This document shows positions 16,195 to 24,177 of a stretch of DNA of 46,201 nt, in pieces (within the stretch, counting starts at the first letter, position 1; each line of letters begins with the position of its first letter). The position numbers and the translations under genes are program-made. The notes below the pieces were generated by a model. It saw only the letters and a program-made list of their open reading frames with translations, did not search any database and was not told the DNA's origin. Origin of the DNA: Hyphomicrobiales bacterium (GTDB lineage Bacteria > Pseudomonadota > Alphaproteobacteria > Rhizobiales > Beijerinckiaceae); contig JAIXTT010000068.1 of NCBI GenBank assembly GCA_027483795.1, positions 1-46,201 of the forward strand. Reading direction: 5' to 3'.

Positions 16195-17477
16195 CAGCGC
16201 CCCTCGAGATGCATGCTGACGATGAAGGGCGCGATCTCATGCATGGTCCGATCGACCGCGCCGCCGAGTTCGGCCACCGCACCGCCCGCCGCGCGCGCCA
16301 TCCAACGCAGGCCCGCCGGGTCGCCCAGAAGTTCGCCGAGCACTTCGGGCAGGGTCTCCGCCGTCACGCCGACGGCCCCGCCCGCGCTGTCGAGCGCCGC
16401 GAAGACGTCGACGAAATTGTGCACGTGAGGTCCGTGCAGCACCGCCGTGCCGAGCTTCGCGGGTTCGATCGGGTTCTGGCCGCCGTGCGGGACGAGCGAG
16501 CCCCCGGTCAGCGCGAGGGGAACGGTCCGGTAGAAGATCCCGAGTTCGCCGATCGTGTCGGCGATATAGACGTCGGTCGCGCGGTCGGGCTGGAGGCCCT
16601 GCGAACGCCGCGACCCGCTCAGGCCCGCCCGTCGCACCAGTTCCTCGATCTCCCCACCGCGATGGGGATGACGCGGCGCGATGATGGTCAACAGATGCGG
16701 ATGGCGCCGCGAGGCTTCGCGATGCGCGGCGAGCACGACGTCTTCCTCTCCCGGATGGGTCGAGGCGGCCATCCAGACGGGGCGCGAACCGATCAGGCCC
16801 TCGATCATCGAGACCCTGAGCGGATCGGCGGGCGGCGGCGGGACGTCGTATTTGAGGTTGCCCGTCACCGCCACGCGCTGCGCGCCGAGCGCGAACAGGC
16901 GTCCGCCGTCCGCATCGGACTGGGCGAGGCAGAGGGCGAAGCGCGAAAAGACCGCCCGAGAGACGTCGCCCGCCTTGCGCCAACGCGCGAAGCTCCGCTC
17001 GGAGATGCGGGCATTGACCAGCACGACGGGAACGCCGCTGCGGTCGGCCTCTAGGATCAGGTTCGGCCAGATCTCCGATTCCGCGATCAGGGCCAGATCC
17101 GGACGCCAATGATCGAGGAAGCGCCGCACATAGGCGGGCGCGTCGAGCGGGACGAATTGGTGGATCGCTCCCGGCGGAAGACGCCGCGCCATCAGCCGCG
17201 CCGACGTCACGGTGCCCGAAGTCATGAGGACGGTGATGCGGTCGGCCGCGAGCCTTTCGGCGACGGGCAGAAGCGAGATGGTTTCGCCCACGCTGGCGCC
17301 GTGGATCCACACCAGAGGACCCGCGGGCCGGGCGACGGTGGGCTCGCCGCGCCGCTCGCCCAGCCGCGTCCGATCCTCCTTGCCCTGCGCCGCACGACGG
17401 CGCAGCAGGACGGGCAGGAACGGCGTCGCCAGTCTGGCGGCGACGCGATAGGCCCCCAGAGCCAGCGCGCCGATCAT
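16194..17477 (-). CDS. waaA: 3-deoxy-D-manno-octulosonic acid (Kdo) transferase
   Basis: Transfers Kdo from CMP-Kdo to lipid IVA on the cytoplasmic side of the inner membrane. The 427-residue product has an N-terminal helix (MIGALALGAYRVAARLATPF), the acceptor-domain motif WIHGASVGETISLLPV and IAESEIWPNLILEADRSGVP. The CMP-Kdo domain contains YIADTIGELGIFYRTVPLAL and GGSLVPHGGQNPIEPA, the family hallmark. The start overlaps the upstream DUF374 stop by ATGA. A longer in-frame extension exists but lies inside the neighbouring gene. Whether it adds one or two Kdo units cannot be told from sequence. Confidence 0.96.
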   Translation of the reverse strand: MIGALALGAYRVAARLATPFLPVLLRRRAAQGKEDRTRLGERRGEPTVARPAGPLVWIHGASVGETISLLPVAERLAADRITVLMTSGTVTSARLMARRLPPGAIHQFVPLDAPAYVRRFLDHWRPDLALIAESEIWPNLILEADRSGVPVVLVNARISERSFARWRKAGDVSRAVFSRFALCLAQSDADGGRLFALGAQRVAVTGNLKYDVPPPPADPLRVSMIEGLIGSRPVWMAASTHPGEEDVVLAAHREASRRHPHLLTIIAPRHPHRGGEIEELVRRAGLSGSRRSQGLQPDRATDVYIADTIGELGIFYRTVPLALTGGSLVPHGGQNPIEPAKLGTAVLHGPHVHNFVDVFAALDSAGGAVGVTAETLPEVLGELLGDPAGLRWMARAAGGAVAELGGAVDRTMHEIAPFIVSMHLEGR

Positions 17478-18190
17478 GCCGCGGTCCCGAGTCCCTCGCC
17501 GGGGTCGGTCGCGCCGAGCCGCGCATAGGCTTCGCGATGGACGCGATCCAATTCGCTTTCGAGCCTCAACCGGAACGCCTCCATGGCCGCCTCGTCCGCA
17601 TCGGGCGGAACATGGAGGGGCTCGCCGATCATCGCAACAATTCGACCGAAGGGAAGCCCGATCGTGGCCTTGTCCCAACTGTCGAAGATCTTGACCCGGC
17701 TGGAGACGACCGCCGTCGGATAGACGGGCCGGCCCGACATCCGCGCGAGAGTCACGATCCCGAGCCCCGCGACACGGGCGCGTTTCGGAACGTCCGCCGT
17801 CAGCGTCACGCTCTCGCCGCCGGCGAGGGTGCGCAGCAGATCCCTGAGCCCCGCGACGCCGCCCTTCTTGTGCATCTGCTCCGGCCGTCCGCCGGAGCCG
17901 CGCACCGCCCGGATGCCGAGGCTCTCGCAGGCCGCCGCGTTGATCTCGCCGTCTCCGTGCTTGGAGATGAGAACCGCGAAGCGCATGGCGGCGGGCCGGA
18001 CGAGCGGGATCATGAAATGCTGGCCGTGCCAGAGCGCGCAGATGATCGGCGCGTCCGCTCCGATGCGGGCGTCGAAATCCGCAGGATGCCTTTCGATGCG
18101 GGACGTGGCCCGCACGGTCCGCAGATAAAGGGCCATCAGCCTGCCGATCACGGTCAGGACGGCCTTGGACCGCGCGATACGATTGAGCAT
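17474..18190 (-). CDS. DUF374 lysophospholipid-acyltransferase-like protein
   Basis: A 238-residue protein beginning MLNRIARSKAVLTVIGRLMA. It has a DUF374 core: IICALWHGQHFMIPLVRPAA (with the WHGQ motif), then FAVLISKHGDGEINAAACES, AVRGSGGRPEQMHKKGGVAG and VTLTADVPKRARVAGLGIVT. The pattern resembles glycerolipid and lipid A acyltransferases, and the N-terminal hydrophobic stretch suggests membrane association. Its position directly upstream of and overlapping waaA (ATGA) and close to lpxK points to acylation of lipid A or a precursor, which is inference. Some annotations name such genes late acyltransferases. Confidence 0.85.
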   Translation of the reverse strand: MLNRIARSKAVLTVIGRLMALYLRTVRATSRIERHPADFDARIGADAPIICALWHGQHFMIPLVRPAAMRFAVLISKHGDGEINAAACESLGIRAVRGSGGRPEQMHKKGGVAGLRDLLRTLAGGESVTLTADVPKRARVAGLGIVTLARMSGRPVYPTAVVSSRVKIFDSWDKATIGLPFGRIVAMIGEPLHVPPDADEAAMEAFRLRLESELDRVHREAYARLGATDPGEGLGTAA

Positions 18191-18197
18191 CGGGTTC

Positions 18198-18428
18198 TCA
18201 GGCGCCCGGATCGAGCAGTCGGTGGAGATGCACGACGAAATAGCGCATCTGCGCATTGTCGACGGTCGCCTGCGCCTTCGCCTTCCAGGCCGCCTGCGCC
18301 GCAGCGTAATCGGGATAGATGCCGACGATGTCCAGCTTCGAGAGGTCCTTGAACTCGGTGCCGCCGATATCGACGAGCTCGCCGCCGAACACGAGATGGG
18401 GCAGTTGCTTGGTCGGGGTCTCGTTCAT
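18198..18428 (-). CDS. DUF4170 family protein
   Basis: A 76-residue cytoplasmic protein with the DUF4170 pattern: LPHLVFGGELVDIGGTEFKD, then LDIVGIYPDYAAAQAAWKAK and the conserved MRYFVVHLHRLLDP. The beta-alpha-beta layout resembles a small ferredoxin-like fold; no catalytic residues are evident. It ends 7 bp before the DUF374 start and begins 44 bp after cysQ, so it is transcribed with the lipid A block. No function is known to me. The constant company of waaA and lpxK makes a structural or regulatory role in lipid A or Kdo addition the simplest guess. Confidence 0.86.
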   Translation of the reverse strand: MNETPTKQLPHLVFGGELVDIGGTEFKDLSKLDIVGIYPDYAAAQAAWKAKAQATVDNAQMRYFVVHLHRLLDPGA

Positions 18429-18472
18429 GTCCGAAAGTCCTGGCTGGATGAAGACGTCACGTCGGAAAGGCG

Positions 18473-19318
18473 TCAGCGGCCGCGGCGCACGCCGTCCTCG
18501 ACGGCGACGCGCCTGAGATCGACCGCGGCGAGAAGTTCGGTGAGCGAGGGCAGCAGCGCGGGTGATCCCGCGGCGATCGCGGGATGCTTCGTCGACGGCC
18601 TGTTGTAGGACGGGGTCCGACCCTCCCGGGTGCGCAGCTCGCCGCCCGCTTCGACGAGGATCGCGTGGGCGGCCGCCAGATCCCAGTCATGGGCATGCGC
18701 TTCGGCCACGCCGAGATCCACGCGCCCCGCCGCCACATGCGCGATGCGCAGAGCGAGCGAATGCACGCGGGGGACACGCTCGAAACGCCCGCCCTCGTTC
18801 ATGACGGCGTCGACCAAGGGCTTGGGGCCGAGCAGGCTCGCGCCCTCGGCCTCGGTCCGGGCGCTGACCGCGACGGGCCGCCCGTTCAGGGTCGCGCCGG
18901 CGCCGCGCGCGGCGGCGAACATGTCGCCCGACACGGGCGCGAAAAGGGCGCCCAGCAGGGGGATGCCGTCCTCGACGAGACCGATCGCGACCGTCCAATC
19001 CGCGTCGCCGCGGGCGAAGGACCGCGTGCCGTCGATCGGGTCCACGACCCAGACGCGTCGTTTTTCGAGGCGGGAGGGCTCGTCCGCCGTCTCTTCGGAC
19101 AGCCAGCCGAAGCCGGGCTCGGCCCGGCGCAGGAGATCGCCGAGATAGGCGTCGACGGCGAGATCCGCCTCGGTGACGGGCGAACCGCCGGCCTTGTAGT
19201 CGATCGCGGCGGTGGTGGCTCCGCCGGGCGTGAAACGGGTCATCGCCATGCGGCCGCCTTCGCGCGCCGCTTCCGTCGCGAGCATCAGCAGATCATCGAG
19301 CGAACGGGCGGAGATCAT
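18473..19318 (-). CDS. cysQ: 3'(2'),5'-bisphosphate nucleotidase CysQ-type phosphatase
   Basis: Member of the inositol monophosphatase superfamily; CysQ enzymes hydrolyse 3'-phosphoadenosine 5'-phosphate left over from sulfate activation and sulfotransferase reactions. The 281-residue product has the metal-binding motifs WLSEETADEPSRLEK, WVVDPIDGTRSFARGD and the C-terminal HAHDWDLAAAHAILVEAGG. KAGGSPVTEADLAVD near residue 42 is also typical. PAP specificity is assigned by similarity and is less certain than family membership. It opens the lipid A block, 44 bp before DUF4170. The upstream gap to ubiA (19319-19406) is only 88 bp. Confidence 0.82.
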   Translation of the reverse strand: MISARSLDDLLMLATEAAREGGRMAMTRFTPGGATTAAIDYKAGGSPVTEADLAVDAYLGDLLRRAEPGFGWLSEETADEPSRLEKRRVWVVDPIDGTRSFARGDADWTVAIGLVEDGIPLLGALFAPVSGDMFAAARGAGATLNGRPVAVSARTEAEGASLLGPKPLVDAVMNEGGRFERVPRVHSLALRIAHVAAGRVDLGVAEAHAHDWDLAAAHAILVEAGGELRTREGRTPSYNRPSTKHPAIAAGSPALLPSLTELLAAVDLRRVAVEDGVRRGR

Positions 19319-19406
19319 GGGAGGACTCGAGCTCCGGCGCGGCCGGAATGATGCAGTGCGGAACGTGCATAACCGTCCCCTTACGGGGCGGCAAGTCCGG
19401 GCTCGA

Positions 19407-20348
19407 TCAGGAGCCGATCAGGGCGTCGAGCGCCATCCCGGCGAAAAGAACGAGGCCCGCCTCGCGGTTCGAGCGGAACAGGCGCAGCGCTCCCTGCGGG
19501 TCGCGCAGATCGATCGAGACCGTCTGCCGGACGAGATGCGCGGCGAAGAGGCCGAAGCCGATCCAGCCGGCGGGCCCGGCGCCGACGCCGAGAAGCGCGG
19601 AGGCGATCGCGACGAGGGCCAGCCCGAAGAACAGGCCGACGGCGGCCTTCGTCCGCTCGCCGAAGAGGCGCGTCGTCGAGCGGATGCCCGCCACGGCGTC
19701 GTCCTCGAAGTCCTGCACCGCATAGATCGTGTCGTAGGCGACGGTCCAGAGCACCGCCCCGACATAAAGCGCGACGGCGGGCGGGTCGATCCGGCTGAAG
19801 GCGGCGGCCCAGCCCATCAGCCCGCCCCAGGCGAAGGCGAGGCCCAGCACCGCCTGCGGCCAGGAGGTGACGCGCTTCATGAAGGGGTAGACGGCCACCG
19901 GAAGAAGCGAGGCGAAGCCGAGCGCGATCGCGAAGGCATCGAGGCTCAGCAGCACCGCCAGCCCGACGAGGCAGAGGAAGAAGAGAAAGACGAGCGCCGC
20001 CTTGACGCTCAACGCGCCGCTGGCCAGCGGGCGGTTCCGCGTGCGGGCGACCTGCTTGTCGAGATCGCGGTCGATGATGTCGTTGTAGACGCAGCCCGCG
20101 CCGCGCATCGCCACCGCGCCGATGAGGAACAGCAGCAGATGATCCGGCCGGGGCGGGGCGTCCGCGGCCATTCCGGCGAGCGCGGTCGACCACCAGCAGG
20201 GCAACAGCAGCAGCCACCAGCCGATCGGACGGTCGATGCGTGCGAGGCGGAGATAGGGACGCGATGCGGAGGGCGCGAAACGGTCGACGAAATTGCCCGG
20301 CGCCGCGTCCGGAACCGCGCCCGTCGCGCCGGGACCGGCCTCGGTCAA
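19407..20348 (-). CDS. ubiA: 4-hydroxybenzoate octaprenyltransferase
   Basis: Inner-membrane prenyltransferase that attaches the polyprenyl tail to 4-hydroxybenzoate in ubiquinone synthesis. The 313-residue product has the two Asp-rich motifs, YNDIIDRDLDKQVARTRNRP and YAVQDFEDDAVAGIRSTTRL, among eight to nine membrane helices. No ATG fits the conserved N-terminus (AAPGNFVDRFAPSASRPYLR). The best start is a TTG at 20348 that overlaps the stop of the upstream gene as TTGA, a coupled arrangement. The longer in-frame extension lies inside that upstream gene and was rejected. Confidence 0.95.
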   Translation of the reverse strand: MTEAGPGATGAVPDAAPGNFVDRFAPSASRPYLRLARIDRPIGWWLLLLPCWWSTALAGMAADAPPRPDHLLLFLIGAVAMRGAGCVYNDIIDRDLDKQVARTRNRPLASGALSVKAALVFLFFLCLVGLAVLLSLDAFAIALGFASLLPVAVYPFMKRVTSWPQAVLGLAFAWGGLMGWAAAFSRIDPPAVALYVGAVLWTVAYDTIYAVQDFEDDAVAGIRSTTRLFGERTKAAVGLFFGLALVAIASALLGVGAGPAGWIGFGLFAAHLVRQTVSIDLRDPQGALRLFRSNREAGLVLFAGMALDALIGS

Positions 20349-20800
20349 AGCGCGCCCTGCGGAAGCCTCATCGGCCCGCCGATGATGTCGCCGCCGCCGA
20401 GAAGTCCCTGTTTCCGGGCGTCGTCGGCGGCCTTGCGCTGCTCCCGGGCGGCGGTGCACGCGCCCTTGCGCGCTTCGACGATCTGCTCCTGCTGCTGCTT
20501 GAGCCCGTTCAGCACGTCCGCCGGGACATGGCACCAGTCGCCGTTCTTCTCGACCTCGGACATCGCCGCCGCCGTCTGCTCCTGAAGGCGGCCGAAGGTG
20601 CCGCAGGCCTTGTCCGCGGTCGGCCGGCGCTTCTGGAAGCCTTCGATCTCCTGCATCGTCTTGCTGCGGATCTGGAAGGCCTTGGCCAATTTCTCGCACT
20701 CGGCCGATTGGGCGGCCGCCGGGGCCGCGGCGAAGGCCGTGCAGAGCGCGACGAGGGCGCCGAGGACGGGCCGGATCCGTCGATCGGTGTCATGTCTCAT
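20345..20800 (-). CDS. Small periplasmic four-cysteine protein, unknown function
   Basis: A 151-residue secreted protein with signal peptide RPVLGALVALCTAFAAAPAA, probable cleavage after AAA-Q. The mature part starts SAECEKLAKAFQIRSKTMQE, is mostly helical and has four cysteines (ECE, KACG, DWCH, GACT), so two disulfides are possible. It ends in a glycine-rich tail GGGDIIGGPMRLPQGAL that looks conserved rather than random. I do not recognise a named family. The start is supported by GGGAGG eight bases upstream. The gene is divergent from rsmE and translationally coupled to ubiA. Confidence 0.8.
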   Translation of the reverse strand: MRHDTDRRIRPVLGALVALCTAFAAAPAAAQSAECEKLAKAFQIRSKTMQEIEGFQKRRPTADKACGTFGRLQEQTAAAMSEVEKNGDWCHVPADVLNGLKQQQEQIVEARKGACTAAREQRKAADDARKQGLLGGGDIIGGPMRLPQGAL

Positions 20801-20941
20801 GGGGCGCCTCCCGTTTGCGATGCGATTGAGATAACCCCGCCGGCCGCGCCGGGCAACCGCTCCCGCGCGAAGTCGAAGCCCGGCGGGCTTGCGGCCCCGC
20901 GCCGCGGACGGCACAAGGCTCCGGTGAGCGGAGGCCCGACC

Positions 20942-21682
20942 TTGTCCCATGATTTTCGCACGCAGCGGCTTTTCGTCGACCTTCCTCTTGCGGAGGGGGA
21001 GATCCGACTTGCGAAGGAGCAGACGCATTATCTCGTCACCGTGATGCGCGCGAAGCCCGGCGATCCCGTCCTGCTCTTCGACGGACGCGACGGGGAATGG
21101 CTCGCCCGCATCGTCGCGGCGGACCGGAAATCGGCGACGCTCCGGGTGGAACGCCGCGTGCGGGACCAGACGCCCGTCTCCGCGATCGCCCTCGCCTTCG
21201 CGCCGCTCAAACATGCGCGGCTCGACTATATGGTCCAGAAAGCGGTCGAAATGGGAGCGGGGCGTCTCGTCCCGGTGATCACGCGGCACACCATGGTGCA
21301 ACGGGTCAATCTGGAGCGCATGCGCGCCAATGTCGTCGAGGCGGCGGAGCAATGCGGCGTGCTCTCGGTGCCGACGGTCGAGGACGAGATCGGACTCGAA
21401 GCCTGGCTCGCGGCGCGCGATCCCGAACGGCTGCTCGTCTTCTGCGACGAGGCCGCCGAGGTGAAGGATCCCGCGGCCGCGCTCGACGGAGCTCCGGCCG
21501 CGCCGGGGATCGACGTCCTGATCGGGCCCGAAGGCGGCTTCACGCCCGCCGAACGCGAGGCCGCGGCGGGCGCGCCGCGCGCGCTGCGTCTCTCGCTGGG
21601 CCCGCGGATCCTCCGGGCCGACACGGCCGCGGTCGCCGCGCTGACGCTCGTTCAGGCCGTCCGCGGCGATTTCGGGCGCTGA
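20942..21682 (+). CDS. rsmE: 16S rRNA (uracil(1498)-N(3))-methyltransferase
   Basis: SPOUT-class enzyme that methylates U1498 of 16S rRNA using SAM. The 246-residue product has an N-terminal PUA-like domain (FVDLPLAEGEIRLAKEQTHY). The knotted SAM site shows VLIGPEGGFTPAEREA and LGPRILRADTAAVAALTLVQ. There is no in-frame ATG at the conserved start. TTG at 20942 is used because GGAGG lies seven bases upstream (20930-20934); a GTG a few codons earlier is the alternative. The 20801-20941 gap is shared with the divergent secreted-protein gene and should hold both promoters. Confidence 0.94.
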   Translation: MSHDFRTQRLFVDLPLAEGEIRLAKEQTHYLVTVMRAKPGDPVLLFDGRDGEWLARIVAADRKSATLRVERRVRDQTPVSAIALAFAPLKHARLDYMVQKAVEMGAGRLVPVITRHTMVQRVNLERMRANVVEAAEQCGVLSVPTVEDEIGLEAWLAARDPERLLVFCDEAAEVKDPAAALDGAPAAPGIDVLIGPEGGFTPAEREAAAGAPRALRLSLGPRILRADTAAVAALTLVQAVRGDFGR

Positions 21683-21845
21683 AGCGATCGGGAACCGGAC
21701 ATCGGCGGTCGCATTCGCGGAGGCCCGGAGAAGGGCGCGGATCGCGTCGCGGGACGGGCCGTCGCCGGATTGCCACGGCCGGCCACGGGCCTTATCTGTC
21801 GTCGTCCTCGCCCGCCGGGCGGGGAATCTCCTCTCAGGAGCGCCG

Positions 21846-23198
21846 ATGGCCCGCGACCAGTCCGATCCGACACCCGTCGAAAGCCGCGACGAACTCGTCG
21901 CCTGGCTCGAGAAGGGCGTGAAGCCGGAGGCGGCGTTCCTGATCGGCACGGAACACGAGAAGATCCCGTTCCGGACGGCCGACCGTCGCCCCGTGCCCTA
22001 TGAGGGGCCGGACGGCATCCGCGCGCTGCTCGAGGGCATGCGCGCCGCGACGGGATGGGCTCCGATCATGGACGGCGACGCGATCATCGGCCTCGCCGAC
22101 GAACGGGGCGGCGGCGCGATCTCGCTGGAGCCGGGCGGACAATTCGAGCTGTCGGGCGCGCCGCTGCGCTCGATCCACGACACGGCGGCGGAATTCGACG
22201 CCCATCTCGATCTCGTGCAACGGATCGGCCGCGATCTCGGCATCGGTTTCCTCGCGCTGGGCCTTTCGCCCGTCTGGTCCCGCGCCGAAACGCCGGTGAT
22301 GCCCAAGGCGCGCTACAAGATCATGTCGGCCTATATGCCGAAGGTCGGGACGATGGGTCTCGACATGATGTTCCGCACCGCGACGGTGCAGGTGAATCTC
22401 GATTTCGCCTCCGAAGCGGACATGGTGAAGAAGCTGAGGGTGAGCCTCGCGCTCCAGCCCCTCGCCACCGCGCTCTTCGCGGCCTCGCCCTTCATGGACG
22501 GCCGGAAGACGGGCTTCCTCTCCACGCGCGGGGAGATCTGGCGCGATACCGACGGCGACCGCAGCGGCCTCATCCCCTTCGCCTTCGAAGACGGCATGGG
22601 CTTCGAGCGCTATGTCGAATGGGCGCTCGACGTGCCGATGTATTTCGTCAAGCGCGGCGACCGGTATCACGACGTCGCGGGCGCCTCCTTCCGCGATCTT
22701 CTCGCGGGCCGGCTCGACGCGATGCCCGGCGAGCGCGCGGTGATTTCGGACTGGGTGAACCATCTGTCCACGCTGTTCCCCGACGTCCGCCTCAAGCGCT
22801 ATCTCGAAATGCGCGGCGCGGATGCGGGGACGCGGCCGATGATGCTGGCGCTGCCCGCCTTCTGGGTCGGCCTGCTCTACGACCGCGGGGCGCTCGACGC
22901 CGCGTGGGATCTCGTGAAGGGCTGGACCGCCGCGGACCGGCAGGCGCTGCGCGACGCGGTTCCGGCCCGGGGTCTCGCCGCCGCGATCGGCGGGCGCGGG
23001 CTGCAATCGGTCGCGGCGGACGCCTTGAAGATCGCCGAGGCCGGGCTCGTCGCCCGGGGGCTGGGCGAAGAGATCTTCCTCGCTCCGCTCGCCCGCGTGG
23101 TCGAGACGGGACGCTCTCCGGCCGACGAGCTGATCGCGCTGCAGGACGGCGCTTGGGGCGGCGACCTGTCCCGCTGCTTCACCGACGTCGTGCTCTGA
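21846..23198 (+). CDS. gshA: Glutamate--cysteine ligase
   Basis: Catalyses the first, rate-limiting step of glutathione synthesis, ATP-dependent joining of glutamate and cysteine. The 450-residue product belongs to the alphaproteobacterial/plant-type class. Landmarks include FLIGTEHEKIPFR, GAISLEPGGQFELSGAPLRS, MPKARYKIMSAYMPKVGTMG and FRTATVQVNLDFASEADMVK. Length and motifs are intact. TCAGGAG precedes the ATG. It follows rsmE on the same strand after 163 bp, a frequent neighbourhood in Hyphomicrobiales. Confidence 0.96.
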   Translation: MARDQSDPTPVESRDELVAWLEKGVKPEAAFLIGTEHEKIPFRTADRRPVPYEGPDGIRALLEGMRAATGWAPIMDGDAIIGLADERGGGAISLEPGGQFELSGAPLRSIHDTAAEFDAHLDLVQRIGRDLGIGFLALGLSPVWSRAETPVMPKARYKIMSAYMPKVGTMGLDMMFRTATVQVNLDFASEADMVKKLRVSLALQPLATALFAASPFMDGRKTGFLSTRGEIWRDTDGDRSGLIPFAFEDGMGFERYVEWALDVPMYFVKRGDRYHDVAGASFRDLLAGRLDAMPGERAVISDWVNHLSTLFPDVRLKRYLEMRGADAGTRPMMLALPAFWVGLLYDRGALDAAWDLVKGWTAADRQALRDAVPARGLAAAIGGRGLQSVAADALKIAEAGLVARGLGEEIFLAPLARVVETGRSPADELIALQDGAWGGDLSRCFTDVVL

Positions 23199-23331
23199 CG
23201 CGACGAGCGTCGGGAGCGCCGGTTACGATCGGTTCACCATCGCCGCGCATCGGCGCGCCGTTCCGGTGCGGCGTTAACCGCTTCGTCAGGATGCGGGCTC
23301 GATCCTCGCGCCGTCGAATGCGGAGCGAGTA

Positions 23332-23505
23332 ATGCGTCGTCGGGCACGGGGAACTGCAGGATCGGAGGCGGGGGAATCCGCCGCGCTGCAATACGCCTTC
23401 CTCGCGGCGGTCCTCGCGCTCGCGATCATGGGCTCGGCCGCGGGCGTCGCGCACGGCGTGCTGCAATATATGGAAACGGTCCCGCCGGTCGGCCTTTTCG
23501 ACTGA
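23332..23505 (+). CDS. Short Flp/type IVb-pilin-like peptide
   Basis: A 57-residue ORF, MRRRARGTAGSEAGESAALQ then YAFLAAVLALAIMGSAAGVA. The basic leader, the G-E-S-A-A-L-Q-Y junction and the single hydrophobic helix resemble Flp pilins. Those normally read G-A-T-A-I-E-Y before a helix, with the Glu at +5; here the Glu position is Gln (QY). GGAG (23322-23325) sits six bases before the ATG. A TTAACC element lies upstream at 23275-23280. It could be a pilin-like subunit or an unrelated small membrane protein. No prepilin peptidase or tad genes are near. It ends 3 bp before the convergent DUF937-like gene. Confidence 0.6.
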   Translation: MRRRARGTAGSEAGESAALQYAFLAAVLALAIMGSAAGVAHGVLQYMETVPPVGLFD

Positions 23506-23508
23506 GCG

Positions 23509-24150
23509 TCAGCGCCCGCCCATCATCTTCGAGAAAATGTCCTGCAGATTGCGCAGATGCTCTTCCTGCGCCTCGCGGCCGGTGTGCATGATCTCCGCCA
23601 GGGCTTCCATGTTCCTGTCGACGGCGGATTTCTCGGGTTCGGGCTCGGGCTCCGGTTCCGGCTTGCCTCGGCTGATGCCCAGCATCGCGCTGATCATGCC
23701 GCCGAGCGCCTCGCCGCTTTCCTCGGCCGCACGCGCCGTCCGCTCGTCGCGAGCGCGCCGCGCCGCGCTCGGATAGAATCTGCCGAGCGTCGTTTCGTCG
23801 GCGGCCTTGCCGAGCGAGGTCGCGAGCGCCGCGGCGACGGCCGGCATCATCCGGTGCATGATCGACGAGGAGAGACCGGCGAAGGCGGCCGTCTGATCGG
23901 CGACCCGCTCGGCGAGTTCGCGCGAACCGAAGAAGAGCTGGAGCGGATCCTGCCGGCTCTGCGCCGACGGATCGAACATCGCGACGAAATCGGCGGGAGT
24001 CGGCGCGCGGCGCTGCATCGCCATCGCGAAGGCGGGCATCATCGCGGCCATGGCCCGCGTCGCCTGATCCTGACTGATGCCGAAGCGCGACGCGAAGTCC
24101 GCGAAGGGATCCGCGGCTTTCGGCGCGAGGAAGTCGAAGAGATTGACCAT
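23509..24150 (-). CDS. DUF937-like protein with PE-repeat linker
   Basis: A 213-residue protein starting MVNLFDFLAPKAADPFADFA. The stretch LQLFFGSRELAERVADQTAA then FAGLSSSIMHRMMPAVAAAL matches the pattern of DUF937 proteins (helical, YidB-like). A Pro-Glu repeat (KPEPEPEPEPEK) forms a stiff linker before a C-terminal helix, EEHLRNLQDIFSKMMGGR. There is no signal peptide and it is rich in methionine. It sits downstream of the MATE gene on the same strand, 27 bp away, so they may be cotranscribed. Function is unknown. Family assignment is moderately sure. Confidence 0.7.
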   Translation of the reverse strand: MVNLFDFLAPKAADPFADFASRFGISQDQATRAMAAMMPAFAMAMQRRAPTPADFVAMFDPSAQSRQDPLQLFFGSRELAERVADQTAAFAGLSSSIMHRMMPAVAAALATSLGKAADETTLGRFYPSAARRARDERTARAAEESGEALGGMISAMLGISRGKPEPEPEPEPEKSAVDRNMEALAEIMHTGREAQEEHLRNLQDIFSKMMGGR

Positions 24151-24177
24151 GATCGCGGCCCCCGGTTCCGCCGCACT

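Noticed and set aside
23332-24150. Toxin-antitoxin pair formed by the small membrane ORF and DUF937 gene
   Set aside because: They are convergent rather than in one operon, and neither shows a toxin or antitoxin motif.
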